A stretch of 64,000 nucleotides of DNA from Rhabditoides inermis (lineage: Eukaryota; Nematoda; Chromadorea; Rhabditida; Rhabditidae). The stretch spans positions 704,001-768,000 of the forward strand of contig CAWZYM010000271.1 of assembly GCA_963966185.1 (NCBI GenBank), read 5' to 3'. Positions 35,585-47,859 of the stretch are shown piece by piece. The notes beneath the pieces were generated by a model. The model ran no database searches. It had not been told where the DNA came from and was given only the letters and a program-made list of their open reading frames with translations. The position numbers and the translations under genes are program-made. Each line of letters begins with the position of its first letter. The stretch's first letter is position 1.

Positions 35585-35866
35585 AGAATGACATAAAAAA
35601 TATAAACACATGCAAATATATTGTCTTGAATGAAACAGCCGATAGTGTGGTCAAATTGTGTAACTTCGTGCAAGTTCTGCACACACCCCCGAGCTGATTA
35701 AAAGTTATTAGTTTCTACGATTTCTCACTCCAATATTTAAATGATTTTTAAAACTAAATTGTTTCAGAATATATATTTGCATCATCATAATATACTCATT
35801 GAGTCGTAAACAATGACATGTTGTATCTACACATACACCCAGATTCAGAGGGTACACTACCTTTAA
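35311..35866. mobile_element. TTAA-flanked MITE (type 2), spans the end of the duplication
   Basis: TTAA-aggtagtgtaccctctga at the left and its complement plus TTAA at the right define a complete 550-bp MITE of the same type as 21288-21837. The tandem duplication boundary (35584) falls inside it. Confidence 0.8.
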
Positions 35867-36763
35867 CAATTAACTGCCGTACGATGAACGGAGGGAACGC
35901 CCTAGACGCTGCTCACACAAAAATCGTCTGATTTTGGTTTCCAAAAACTCACATTTTCGAAATAGTGTTGCTAAATATGTATATATTTTAACAAAAGTTT
36001 ACAAAATTTTGACACTTTTTTTTTCTAGTTTACAGTTATTTATGGGTTCATAATATCTTGTTTTTTTGTACGGCACTGTCTCCCAAAACGGCTTAGCACG
36101 TATATATTCAACGCCATTTCACGATTTTTGCTCTGGATTGCTGTACAATGAGCGATCAAAAAATCTAATTGGCAAGCGTAATGTGGCATGAACTTTTTTC
36201 ATATTCATGTTCAAACCTTGAGCTCAACTACGCAGAATTTCAAAACAGTTGTTCCCTACTGAATACGCAGTTTCAGGCGTTATCGATTGTTGTCGATCGA
36301 TCGAGTTTTGCGAAAATCTGGAAACAAGCGTTTGTCGGAACAACTACCTGAAAAAATACTATAAAAAAGCAAACCAGTTGCATTTTCCCGAACGAAATGA
36401 AAAAACTGTCAAAACCGGCTGCTCATTAGGGCTTTTTCGAATTCAATCTACATTGTGATCTAATGTACTAATCTAATGAAGTCATTTGCATGCGCTTGCG
36501 CTGCGAAAAAAGCGCAATAAAGTTCACAAAACGAATGCCTATCCAACGTCACAATCATCTAACTGAATTAATCGTTCGGGACTCCATTGGTTATGAAAGT
36601 ACAATGATAAAACACCATTTAAATCTAGAAAATCATGCAAGTGTGATGTGTGATGTATACAAAAACCCATAATTCATTGAAAAAAGGCACTTTTTTGGAC
36701 CTTCTAGCGACGCGAAAGCTCAGTCATTCGTCTTAACATTGCAGGGCTAACGGAAATCCAGTG
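35867..36763. other. Upstream region of the 7TM gene, nothing else recognised
   Basis: A/T-rich, with short frames only. An acceptor-like ttgcag ends at 36744, 19 nt before the receptor ATG, so part of this may be 5' UTR, an intron or a trans-splice outron. Confidence 0.4.
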
Positions 36764-39700
36764 ATGTTCATTCCCGAAGTTCACGCGATTGTTATAATAA
36801 CTTTCTCTTCGATCGCTGTCTTCATTTATTCGTTCATCATTGCATGTATCGGCAAGAATATCAGCGCTATTAAAATTCCTTCCACTTTCTACAAATTTGT
36901 GGGGAGCCAGGTTAGTGGTGTTGTGGTTTACGCATAAATAACAACTTTCCGTTCAGTACATCGCCGATTTCATAATATTCGTAGTAACTGACATCATCTA
37001 TCTTCCGCGCAAGCTTCGATTTTACAAACCTTTAGGCGTGAGTTTGTCGAGTAAACAGTAAGTAGAAAGACTATTAGAAAGACGTAGAAAACGAACCGAG
37101 TGAAAACCCATTTCTAACCAGTACACAAAACGAACACTGGTGAACATTAAAAAAAACACCATTCAGGATCAGAACAAACATTCTACAAAAGCGCTGTTTT
37201 TCACGATGGTTACGTTTCGATCAGTAGTCTACATGTGCTACCTGCAATTCGCAGTGTGCCGGTCGATCGCCTACTACTATGCCTACAAGAAGGTGAGATG
37301 TAAACCAGTTTCCTATATTTGTAACAGTAAAGTTTGACTCTAACTTCTCTCTTTCATGCCACCTACATATATCAGACGCAGTTCAGCACAAAGAAGTTGA
37401 TGTACATTGTCTACGCGCTCTGGTCTACCACCATTCTCATCAACCTGGCTGTTTTCGTTGTGTATGACAGTGACGCCGGCTGGACGTTGAACAACGATAC
37501 ACAGCAAGTGGAGCTGCGCGTATACAGCGACACGCTGCGACAGGTACATAACTGCGATTTCAGCACACACAACATTTTTTAAAAGGATGCCGTTAAAAAT
37601 AATGATTACGAAAAGTTACAACAACTGAACATTATAAACGTTTCACTTCATTTCTTTTCCCACTTTGACAGCGCAAAGCCCATATTTCGCCACAGTGAAA
37701 CGGTCTCTAGGTGCAGTTGCCCACATCTTGCTGAACATTGCCGCGGCGGCATATTTAGGCTCTTATCGCCGCGAACTGTGCGGCATTCAGGCGGCGCACG
37801 CTGTGAACCGGGCTCTATTTTGTCAGAAGTCACACGTTAAAGCTGATTTTTTTTCATAAGTGCTCGAACAGTTTTGTTTGGTTGCGAAAAAAATTGCACG
37901 GCGGACTGGCGGCCGTTTGGTTTTTCGAAAACATAAAAAAAATATTGGTTCGCGATCACGAATATGATAGTCAAAACTTGGGAGCAGTCAAAAGTTTGCA
38001 TATTGAATTTACCAGTCCGATTCCGCGTGACTATCGAAATATCCAAAAACGGGCGGCCTCAGCTGGTAGCTGTAGCCTCGCCTACTTTCGCCGGTTCAAA
38101 CGGCCGATCAGTCTCGTGTGTTTTGTTGATTTCTATTGATTACTTCTCGTTCACCCATTTTCGCGCCAAAATATTGATTAGAGCGCACATAGTTTGACCT
38201 AAATGAAAAAAAATCAAATTTATTACACCACAAGGATCGTCACACATGAAAATGCCTGTGAACAATGACAATGGAGGGGCAGCAGTAGAGTACTAGATGT
38301 TATGGTTCTAGAAAACCAGCAATGAGAATCCACGATGACGGTGTGTCTTCTGGCTAGCGGCTGACAATATGTCAGGGTGGTCGCCGACCCACCGCGGTAG
38401 CGGAACTTCTTTCGGCCCACGGGCGGCATCGAACCCGTGACCTTTCGATTAAGAGCCGCGCACACATCCACTGCGCTATCACCGCACCTCATCGGACCCA
38501 GCTCACTCTTTCCCCGGAGTTCTTTTTAAAGGACTTATCCGGACAATGTAATCTGGCCTGATCTTCAGGTTGGGGTCGCTTTTGTTCTCGTCAAGAAAAC
38601 TTCGTTTTGAAATTGTATAAACGTGGAAAACTGTTTTTAATTTTATCAACTTTTCTGCGCAAACAGAACTTCAAAACTCGTCTTTGTTAAAGGAACGAAA
38701 GCGGCCCAATTCTGAAAATCAGGAAATAACACATTGTCCGGATACATCCTTTAATTCTTGAAGATACAGTGGCCTATTTTTAACAATTTCTAATGATTTA
38801 TAGACAGAAACAAACTTTAATTGGAACGGAGAAACAAAGGTTCATCGTGATTGAGAAACGCTCATCGGCAACTCTGATCTCAAAATTTCAAATTCCCGCT
38901 TGAAAAAACATAGCAAACCCGGTTTGTATCGATAGCTGCGCGTGTCTTGCGTATATCTACCGCACTCAATATATCTTCCGCAACTATCCCTCGTGCTATT
39001 GTGGATACTTGCGCGGCTGCTGATGTGACTAACCCGGGTTTGATTCCCACCTGCATGTTTGGTGTATGTAATTCCTTACGTGATTTCAACCCACTTTTCA
39101 ACTGGTACCGTGTGTTTTCTTGGCGAGCAAAGAAACGCGCGAAATTTGAAAATTTACGATCAGCATGCTATTTGAATAGGCCCCTGTATCTTTAATCGAC
39201 GATTTTTTTTGGGCGATTCCGTTGCTTTTGTTAAGTTTGCCTTTCAAAAGGCCTTTCTTTTTCCATTCGCCTTTGTGCCAAAAATAGTTGAAGTTTTTTG
39301 CAGTTTGCTCGATATCAGGGCATGATGGTGAGTCTGTGTGTAGCGATCTTCTGCTCTCTCGCATACACTGCCTGCTGGATGATGGCGAGAGAACTCGCAC
39401 TCACCAGCAGCGATTTCATGGTCAAAACACAGGTGTGCTTTTTTTGCCTGACACTCGTTGTGTGTAAAATACTAGAATTTATCGTTTCAATACATCATTG
39501 TTTAGCGCAACGTGCTTCTATATGCCACAGTCATGTCCACCCCGCTTTTTCTCGACGCCTGCAGGACCGGATGGCAGGTGTGGACTTTTAAACTATGATA
39601 AAGTTACCGCCACTTCTCCAGTTCAAATATCCCACCAATCGCGCGCCATGCCAGTCTTTGCACCGGTCGCGCGCAAGCAGCGCAATTTGGAATGTACTGT

Positions 39701-40187
39701 GAAAATAAGATAAAAGACAAGATAAAGACAGGTAGAATAACAGACAAAACAACTAGAATCTACATATATACAATACGAGATGAAGACAAATGAAACAACC
39801 CGTTGGCAAAGTCATAGAATAACATTTTCATTGTGATACTGCTCGTATAGGTAGAAAAGTCTCACAAGAAATGACTAAATCTTTTTTTCAGCTCTATCTC
39901 ATTTGCCAGAACGAAGATGCATCCATGACAGAAGAATTATGGTATGTACAGTTTTCTTTTCCGGTTTCTTTGATTTTCTCTTATCACTTTTTGTTTTGTC
40001 TAGGTTCTTCACGTTTCCACTGATGCTCGCTGCTCAGCCGGTGTCGCTTTTCTCCGTCAACGCGGAAATCCGTCGTCTTGTTTGCCTGTGTTTTCCCGAA
40101 AGCGTGCAAACGAGAATGAGCCGTTCCCAAACAAAAGTTATCAGGAAGTCATCCAAAGTCATTTTGAAAGGCACTATGAGATATTAA
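36764..40187 (+). CDS. Nematode serpentine (7TM) chemoreceptor-like protein, 318 aa
   Basis: Eight exons join in phase: 36764-36910, 36957-37037, 37167-37292, 37376-37543, 39304-39432, 39506-39577, 39892-39941 and 40004-40187. The product starts MFIPEVHAIVI and is predicted to span the plasma membrane seven times. TM1 is about residues 6-29, TM2 about 52-70, TM3 about 86-112, TM4 about 125-145, TM5 about 179-201, TM6 about 219-236 and TM7 about 258-276. A TM7 PLMLAAQPVSLFSVNAEIRR motif and a basic C-terminal tail follow. I infer a G-protein-coupled chemosensory role from the fold and cluster setting. I cannot assign the exact nematode sr family. Its closest relative is the inverted gene at 41695-43618. 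Intron 4 (1.76 kb) has swollen with a SINE and two MITEs; the other introns are 46-314 nt. Confidence 0.85.
38221..38486 (-). mobile_element. tRNA-derived SINE, copy 2 (in a receptor intron)
   Basis: About 270 bp matching 28106-28376 at roughly 85-90% by eye. It has the same tRNA-like head on its right side (minus strand B-box-like cgggttcgatgcc) and the same body. It lies inside intron 4 of the 36764-40187 receptor, antisense to the gene. Confidence 0.7.
38526..38754. mobile_element. TTAA-flanked MITE (type 3)
   Basis: TTAA-aggacttatccggacaatgt at the left, and acattgtccggatacatcct-TTAA at the right. It is about 225 bp with no coding capacity. A type-1 MITE right end (ccccggagttcttttt) abuts its left side, the same pairing seen at 21288. 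Confidence 0.7.
38758..39195. mobile_element. TTAA-type MITE with internal tRNA-like sequence (degenerate)
   Basis: The left end agatacagtggcctattt and right end aataggcccctgtatct form an imperfect inverted repeat. The right is flanked by TTAA, the left by TTGA. Near 39025-39045 is a B-box-like gggtttgattcccacc. It belongs with the similar elements at 41292-41653 and 52053-52424. Confidence 0.5.
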
Positions 40188-40286
40188 CAATAGCCCGTGG
40201 TTCCGTGATTTGTGTTGTGAATCGTTCCGTGATTTTTTTCTTCCTTTTTTTGACACTCATTGATCACAATGATCTCCTAATGAAGA

Positions 40287-40317
<31 letters not shown>

Positions 40318-41291
40318 GTTTCATAATGACTTATGAAAAATCTAGTAATAAAATGAGTTAGAATTGTGATGCATATTCTGCTTCACTACATATGTAGGTA
40401 TTTATACACCGTTTGATGTCTTTGAGCATAAGAAGAGTTTTTTTTCACAAATTGCGCATCCAAGACTGGCATGAAAGCTTACTTAAGCGCAATTTCACGA
40501 CAGCGTTTGGTTCCCTGAACTTCAAAAAAAACTTGTTTGTTCATTGTTTTGTTTGCTGAGTCGACGTTGGAAGCTGAATAGATGCTGAACGAGCTGAACA
40601 ACGCGAGCAAGTAGGAACCTTGATACACCGATCTATACCTGAACAGTAAACGCCGGAAAAGATGGTTATCGCGGAGATGTAGAACATGGCAAAAAGATGG
40701 GAAGACAGAAAGTGTAACGAGAGATGCTTGCGGCAGCCGTAGGAAAAACAGTAGGAAAAACACAGTAGGAAAAACTCAGCAGACCTGAGTAAAACAACCG
40801 CGAATAGGATTGTTTCTTTTGACTGTTTTCGTTTTCCTCCCTGTGGATGAGCCGATTGACAGCACGATACTGCTCTACTAGGTTCGGTTCTAAAATAGGT
40901 GTGATAGTTGGATTCTGGATAACAATAAAAACGTTTTCCGTGATCATTCACGGGTGCCTGCTTTTACAATTATCACTGTTCATCAAGTTTGAAATTCATG
41001 AGAGAAATCATACATCGTGTCTAAACACCACATAAGTACGGAACTTCAATATTGTCTGCGACATTTTAACTGACGCCATTTATAAATGAATAAAAAAAAT
41101 TTCAGAGTAAGCTGTTTCATCAAGTTACAATCATTTTTTATTCACTCGTCACTCTTTACAAATCACTGTTCAGATTCATTTCTCACTGTTCACTAACTAA
41201 TTCATCAAGTCAATGAGATTGTACAAACAAATCATTCAAAAAACGAAAAATAACTTTTGAAACTGCATGCTTATCATCACCACGTACCAGC
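40188..41291. other. Intergenic between the two convergent receptor genes
   Basis: Holds an (AT)n run at about 40287-40313. Minus-strand open frames at 40479-40951 include hydrophobic stretches (FLLCFSYCFSYGC, SYLLALFSSFSIYSA) that could be remains of another membrane-protein gene, but no consistent exon chain could be built. Confidence 0.4.
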
Positions 41292-41653
41292 TTAAAGGCA
41301 CAGTGGCGACTTATTTCTGCCACAGCCTGCTACAACTTCTCATTTTCACACGAGGACACGAGCAAAACGTTTGGTGTTGACCGGAATCGAACCCGCGAGG
41401 CTCGGGGTCACAACGCAGCGCACATGCACTGAGCCATGAAGCGAGTGAGAGGCATTTGCGCTTACGCCTCCGACCCAAACGTGCGATATTGAAGCGTTGG
41501 CGGGTAATTCAAATTTTCGTCTGCATCCGTGGCAGTGGCAGATTCGAAAGTAACGCAGAATTGTCGTTCTTTCGCAAAAATTGCAAATGTGTTAGGTTAA
41601 TATAATTTTTAATGAGACTCCGAGTCAAAAATAGGTCGCCACTGTTCCTTTAA
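41292..41653. mobile_element. TTAA-flanked MITE with internal tRNA-like sequence
   Basis: TTAA-aggcacagtggcgac at the left and gtcgccactgttcct-TTAA at the right. Inside, on the minus strand, about 41445-41370 has an A-box-like tggctcagtgcatg and a B-box-like gggttcgattccgg at tRNA spacing. The element is 362 bp with no ORF. It abuts the end of the 41695-43618 receptor gene. Confidence 0.7.
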
Positions 41654-41694
41654 CAGAGACAAAACACAATCACTTATGTACACTTGCTGAACGA

Positions 41695-43618
41695 TTACAG
41701 TGTGCGTGTGGCCACGCTCCTGGAGATGACTTTAGACGAGTTTTTGAACAATTTCCATTGGTTCAATTTCTTTTGGACGCACTTGGGAAGGCCTAGGAAG
41801 ACCAGACGACGGATCTCCGCGTTGACAGAGAGTAGCGACGCCGGCTGAGCAGCCAGCATCGACGGGAACGTGTAGAACCTGGAAACATAACGGTAGATGA
41901 GTGGCAAGAGCAGTGCACCTACCACAACTCATTTGCGATAGACGTGTCCTGCTGTCGGCAAATGAGGTAGAGCTGAACGAACAGTTTTGATAAAACGTTC
42001 CTATTTTTGTGTGTCTCTGGAGGATTCGGGTCCACCTCTGTTTTGTTACAGGCATTCCAACAAGTTTTGATTTCTATTAATATGTCACTGATTTCTATTA
42101 ATCTACCACTAAGTACTAAGTACATTCTTTTCCTTCTTCTGTTTTGTCGCTTTTTGTCTTTTATAGTTTTCGAGTTATCAGTACTTGACTGTCTCTACCT
42201 GCCATCCGGTCCTGCAGGCGTCGAGAAGAAGCGGAGTCGACATGACTGTTGCGTAGAGCAGCACGTTGCGCTTAACAAGTATGTGTTACCATGAAATATG
42301 TTTGTCTCGTTTCGCGCGAAGAGAACTAGTCTTACAAAGGTAGTGCACACCTGTGTTTTCGCCATGACATCGCTGCAAGTGACTCGTATTCCTCTTGCCA
42401 TCATCCAGCAAGCAGTGTATGCGAGAGAGCAGAAGATCGCCACACACAGACTCACCATCATGCCCTGATAGCGAGCGAACTGCAAAAACTTCAACTATTT
42501 TGGCACAAAGGCGAATGGAAAAAGAAAGGCCTTTTGAAAGGCAAACTCAACAAAAGCTACGGTATCGCCCAAAAAAATCGCCGATTAAGAATGAAAAACG
42601 AGAAGTCAGTCTATGCGACTGCGACGTTGCAGTCACCTCTCGCAGCGTGTCGCTGTATACGTGCAGCTCTTTTCGCTGATTGGCGTTGTCCGACGTCCAT
42701 GCCACGTCATCGTCGAAAACAACGAACATGACTATGTTGGTGAGAATAGTAGTCGACCAGAGTGTGTAGACAATGTACATCAGCGTTGGTGTGCTGTATT
42801 GCGTCTGAAACGGTTGACTTGAGCAGACCTTAATAGAAATAGAAATCGGACTTCTGATTATTACATAGGATGAAAAGACAAATAAACAGATGCCTATCAC
42901 AACTAATTCGATTATGTCAATCGATCTAGTTAACAACACACCTTCTTGTAGGCATGGTAGTAGGCGATCGACCGGCACAGTGCGAATTGCAGGTAGCACA
43001 TGTAGACCACTGATCGAAACGTCGTCATCGAGAGGAATAGCGCTTTCGTCAATACGCAGCTCTGGTCCTGAACACGTTTCAATTGATCTACTCCTGAACA
43101 ATCTTTAGTAGAGGTGATCTTTTCTTCGTTGCAGCTTTCATTATGAGTCAGAAGCGATCGATTGAATGTGTGTAACAACCAAATCGCGATCGATTGATGG
43201 TATGTAACAACCACATTTATACGTTCACGCAAAGATTAGAAGCGATCGGCAGACCGCAAACTTTCCGAACTCCGGCTACTGCCTTCACTTTGCGGAATCT
43301 CTAGCTCTCATTTTTTTGTCTTTTTCTCTCATTCTCTACCCTTACCCCGAATCCTTCAAAAAAGCGGAATTGGCGCGGCATATAGATAACGATAGTTAAC
43401 ATGAACATCATGGTATCCGCGACGTACTGAACACATCGTTGTTGTTTTTAATGATAAACAACAACACCAACCTGACTGCCAACAAATTTGTAGAAAGTGG
43501 CGGGAATTTTGATGATGTTTATGTACTTGCAGATACATGCGATAATGAACGAATATATGGAGACAACAATCGAAGAAAAGGTAATGATAGCAACAGCGTG
43601 GACTTCGAAAACAATCAT
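41695..43618 (-). CDS. Nematode serpentine (7TM) chemoreceptor-like protein, 318 aa (inverted paralog)
   Basis: Eight minus-strand exons: 43472-43618, 43346-43426, 42942-43067, 42637-42804, 42351-42479, 42199-42270, 41923-41972 and 41695-41878. Their lengths (147, 81, 126, 168, 129, 72, 50 and 184 nt) equal those of the gene at 36764-40187 exactly, giving the same 318-aa product length. The start is MIVFEVHAVAI. Conserved blocks include FARYQGMMVSLCVAIFCSLA at TM5 and SMLAAQPASLLSVNAEIRRL at TM7. No stops or frameshifts are seen, so it looks intact. All introns are short (44-514 nt), unlike its sister's TE-filled intron 4. The two genes point at each other with 1.5 kb between their stop codons. 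A chemosensory GPCR role is inferred. Confidence 0.85.
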
Positions 43619-43619
43619 C

Positions 43620-45190
43620 CTTGGGTATAGTTGAGGACTTTTTAACTCGCGAGTTAAGTAGAACGATTGAACTACTTTTCGCAAGCCCAGGTGGTTTATA
43701 AAGGCGCTCTTACAAAAAATGAACACAACGTAACATTTTGTAACAACATGTGTCTTTTTGCTGTTTGCTCTCATCTGTGGTTTTTCTACTCTTTACATCA
43801 CTTTTATTATTGACTGTGCTGTTCTTTCTTCTCACGCGGTTTAAATAATTGAGTCCCAAAAGACTTTTTTGTCATTCACTTAGCCACTGATTTTTGGTTT
43901 TACATACTGTCTCTCACTTTGAAACTTGAAGAAGGTGTTGCCTCTCAATTGTGACATCACGAGGTCTTGGTGATGTGGTCATAACTACGAAAACGTTATC
44001 ACTTTTCAAAATGCATCGACACTTTCTTTATAGTTTCGATAGAATCAATGCACGTTTGTGAAAACATACAGTTCATTCATAAATGTACGAGAACCAGTGA
44101 AACGAGGCGGAAAACTTCCGTCAGTTTTTTTCCAGTTCCGATATCCTTGCACTATTTGCGTGTCATGACTGTCTATGCACCTGTCGCGCGCAAGCAGCTT
44201 TATTTAGAAAGTACTGAGTGGCGCGATCCGTGTTCAATGTTCTGTACAGGAATACAGGGACGCATTCTGGGGGTAGTTCAACAATCCCTCACTCATATGT
44301 TCACTATTGATATCGTGAAAGAAAGGCGAAACCTCCATAACCTCGAACGTGCCAAAACAACCGGGTTTTTTTTTACTTTCAAATTTCCAAGCAAAACTTT
44401 TGTTTTTTAAGGCTGTCATTGCACTCAAGAAATGTAGCGCAGTGATTGTGTTCACGCTTCTGAGGCGTAACTGTGCAGGTTTGGATCCCGCCACAGACAA
44501 AGTGTTTTGCTGATTATAAAACGATGAATTCTGGCGAGTTGGGAAATCTGCTAAACGCCCCTGTTTCTTTTAAGGAACACACCATTTCAAATTTTGTGTA
44601 TCAGGTGAGACTATCACGTCATAGTCAATGAAAGTACAATTGTGTATCGTTAATAAATCATATAAAAAAATATATGTTAAAAAAAATTTCTTGAAGTTTT
44701 AACTCTTATTCTGTGTATAAACGGACGGGACGTCATCGTAAAGAAGTCAAAACGTCGTCTAGTCTCAAACTGTGCGCTTTTTACATTGTCAACCCATTGT
44801 TCATGTCACTTGACTCAATTATGAATAGAGAATATATATAATATAATGTTCTATTTAATTGAATGAATTGATTTTTACGCCATATTTAATCTTCCTATGT
44901 AGAAGTTCACATTTTCTTTTTTATCCATGTAAATAAAAAGTGTTTTACAGTACACTAAAATTGTTTTTAAGACTTTTAATTACCTATCCTGTTATTTTAG
45001 AGAAGTTAATGGCTTGCAATTACTTTGAAGAATAAAGTGTACATTTCGCAAAACAAAATGGAGTGCGCGGGTTCGTACCCCCGACCTTACATCTCACTCT
45101 GTTCTTCTACGCCACTTGGCCATTTCAGTTGCTTTCCGAGCACCGAGGAAGCGAAGACAATGTGGAAAATCAGATGCAGTGTTAAAACCA
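43620..45190. other. Intergenic, no supported gene
   Basis: Frames at 44048-44410 and 44234-44500 lack support. A degenerate tRNA-like stretch (ggtttggatcccgcc, about 44430-44500) followed by cgcccctgtttctttTAA at about 44570 looks like the right part of another TTAA/tRNA-like MITE. A second tRNA-like sequence lies on the minus strand at about 45062-45130 (ggccaagtggcg ... ggtacgaacccgc). Confidence 0.4.
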
Positions 45191-45194
45191 TTAA

Positions 45195-45480
45195 AATTTT
45201 CTTTGAAAAGTACTTGCGTAAACAGATGAACTTTGTCTTATCCCAATGCAGCAAAAGCACATGCATAAAGCGTTTACAAATACTATCACAAACCTGCACC
45301 TCTCTCTTTTCTTTCTTCCTCTCTTACCTCTCCTATTTGTGTTCACTGGTTAGTATCAACAGAACTTTCCCGAATGCGCAGGTTTGTGTTAGTATTTGTA
45401 AACGCTTTATGCATGTGCTTTTGCTGCATTGGGATAAGACAAAGTTCATCTGTTTACGCAAGTACTTTTCAAAGAAAATA
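45195..45480. repeat. Inverted (foldback) repeat
   Basis: Arms of about 95 bp at 45195-45295 and 45378-45480 are near-perfect reverse complements around an 80-bp pyrimidine-rich centre. The arm sequence (…caatgcagcaaaagcacatgc…) recurs partly at about 52428-52480 and 45690-45715. The 385-codon open frame at 45025-46182 crosses this structure and is not regarded as a gene. Confidence 0.7.
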
Positions 45481-45719
45481 TATGTGCTTTTGTTAAATTT
45501 CATAGAAATTATGACTATTCATCTGGACTATATCAAAAACTACTATCTCTCACTCCCTCTGTTCTCCCCTTCTCTTCGTCGCTTCTCTCTCTTTAACTGT
45601 TTCTTCTCTCTCTTTCACTGTTTTCTCTCTCACTCTCACTTTCTGCCCTTCTCTCTCTCTGTCTCTTTATATTTTCTGCTCTTCTATCAACGTTTACAAA
45701 TACTAACACAAACTCTCGG

Positions 45720-47850
45720 CCGTTCTCTCTCTTCTTACTCTCATGTACCACAGATCACACGTTACGTTTCGGATCGCCGTTACGTTTCACAAAAACGTTT
45801 TTTCCCACATATTTTCTCACTACCGTTCGGAGTCGCGCCTACTGCGCTCTTTCTCCTGGTTATAGTTGGCGGACCCAAAACAACGCAAACTCGGCGCGAA
45901 TTAGACGCTGGCGGCGGCGGGGCGAACTACACTCAAAGTGCTAGTGGGAGAACACGCGCAGAAAACGCGAGAGAGTACGCTTTCGGCAGAGAGTCAGAGT
46001 TACCGGACACGACACCCACACACACACACACACGCTGGCCTCTCGCCTCATGGGTGCGCGGGATCGCTCATAACTTCTTTCGGAGAAAAGATACAAAGAT
46101 GCCCACGACCAATGATCTGTCCTACGGAACGAACGGTGCGAATCTAACTAACATGATTTGGATGAGTCCACTTTGTTGTTAACATGACCTTTGGATATCG
46201 CTTCTTGAAAATTCTGGCGCAAGCCCTATCCTAAGCCAAAAGAGAGGGCGCTGCGCGCCCTCTCTAATTAAAAGTTTAAATAAAAATCGGAAAATACATT
46301 AATGCAAATTCTGAAAACGCAGTTATGTTTTGATAGCCTATGCCTATCTACCATATCAATTTGGTACAAATCTGAGCATTTAAAAGGGTTGTACTTCCCA
46401 TGTGAGAATCTTCAAAAGTTTTTTTTTTCTAATTATTCATTACTATTCATTTGTCCAAATAAGTAGCAGACGGAGCCGTTGATGTGAGACACCTACTATG
46501 ATACAGCAAAACAAGAGAGAAAGGTTTACAAACTCGCACGTTCCAAACGCGCTCTCTATTTGAAAAAGTTTGAATTTTTTGATAGTTTGAATTTCTCGAA
46601 TAAATGAAAAATCATAAAATGTACCCGGCACGCCTTTGCAACGTGTTGGTGTGCAATTTGTGCTCCTGGTAAATTGTTTTTTTAATCATTGACTTGCTTG
46701 GTAAAAAGAATGCTAGAAAAGAAAGCTTTAAAAAGCGTATTAGGTACCGATTTTTAGCTTATGAATTATATGTGAAGAGTGATTGTATGAAAAAAGATTG
46801 GTTTTTTTTAGCATTCGTTTGTACTTTTAGAGAGATTTTGATGTTTGCATTGTGCCAAATGTGCTTCTTGAAAAGTGGACGACTCAGAAGGCGAAACAGC
46901 ATAACTGTTTTTTTCCTTCAGAATTTTGACCATTCCGATATTTTGTTAAAAACAGCGGTCTCGTTATGACGTTGTGTCACGCGCTTCAACGAGACAGATA
47001 CTAATTTAGTTGTGGTGTATTGAATGTGACAAAAGTTTAGCACTAGTTGAACAAAAATCAGTGAGTTAGTACAAATCAGAAAATTAGCCATTTGGGAGAT
47101 ACCATAACCAATCGTCTTGAAAGACTGACATAATTATCGCGAAAGTCAACTACAATGTGAAATGTGAATCTTATGAAAGTACTTCTTAGTAAAAAAAAGT
47201 TGGTTTGTACTGTCGTGTCAACTGACAAAATGACCAAAACGATTTCAACTGAGACATGTGCAAACAGGTTTTTTTGATAGTTTTTTTCACATGAACGTTT
47301 GTTATAACTGGTTTTCACTGGCATAAAATAGAGCCTCTTCGTGTTCGCACATACGGTACAATTGCTGAAAAGTCAAAAACCTTTTTTCGAGTTTTCAAAC
47401 TCTTAAAAAAACCGTTCTGACTTTGTTCAAAAGCCAAATTTTGAGTAACACCAAAAAAGAGAAATGTGGTTTACACTGGTGCGGTTTTTCACCCTGCTTC
47501 CTTCCCTTTTTTTATCTTTTTTTAAAATCTTTTCTGTTCTTCTCTTGTTCTCCATTCTCTCCTTCATTCCATCTCCATTCCTCTTCTGTAGATGTCCTTT
47601 TCCGGCTGACAGAACATCTACACCGCCTCTCTATATAATTCATCGACGCGTGTCGCCCCTGGAGCGTTCAAATGTTCAAAGCGGAGGGCTGTGTCAAGAT
47701 CGATGGCATATGATCATATGAAACCGTTGTCATCGCATATTATTACAGCACCAAAGTATCAAAACTAAAATGTCAAAATCGATGGAAACTGTTGTCCTCG
47801 CATAGCATTACAGCATCAAAGTATCAAAACTTCCAGAATCAAAGACAGAT
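45720..47850. other. Intergenic, no supported gene
   Basis: A perfect 11-bp-stem hairpin with a 3-nt loop (agagagggcgc/gcgccctctct) lies at 46242-46266. Frames at 46694-46969, 47076-47324 and 47423-47721 show no recognisable product. Confidence 0.45.
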
Positions 47851-47859
47851 GTGGCCGGT

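Noticed and set aside
40479..40951. Another 7TM gene between the convergent paralogs
   Set aside because: There are hydrophobic stretches, but no start, splice chain or family motif could be assembled; kept only as a remark.
41370..41450. Possible tRNA gene (A and B boxes)
   Set aside because: Acceptor and anticodon stems do not pair well, and it sits inside a TTAA MITE, so it is a tRNA-like repeat rather than a tRNA gene.
45025..46182. 385-codon ORF
   Set aside because: It runs through an inverted repeat and CT-rich DNA. It has no domain, and the minus strand of the same repeat gives mirrored peptides.
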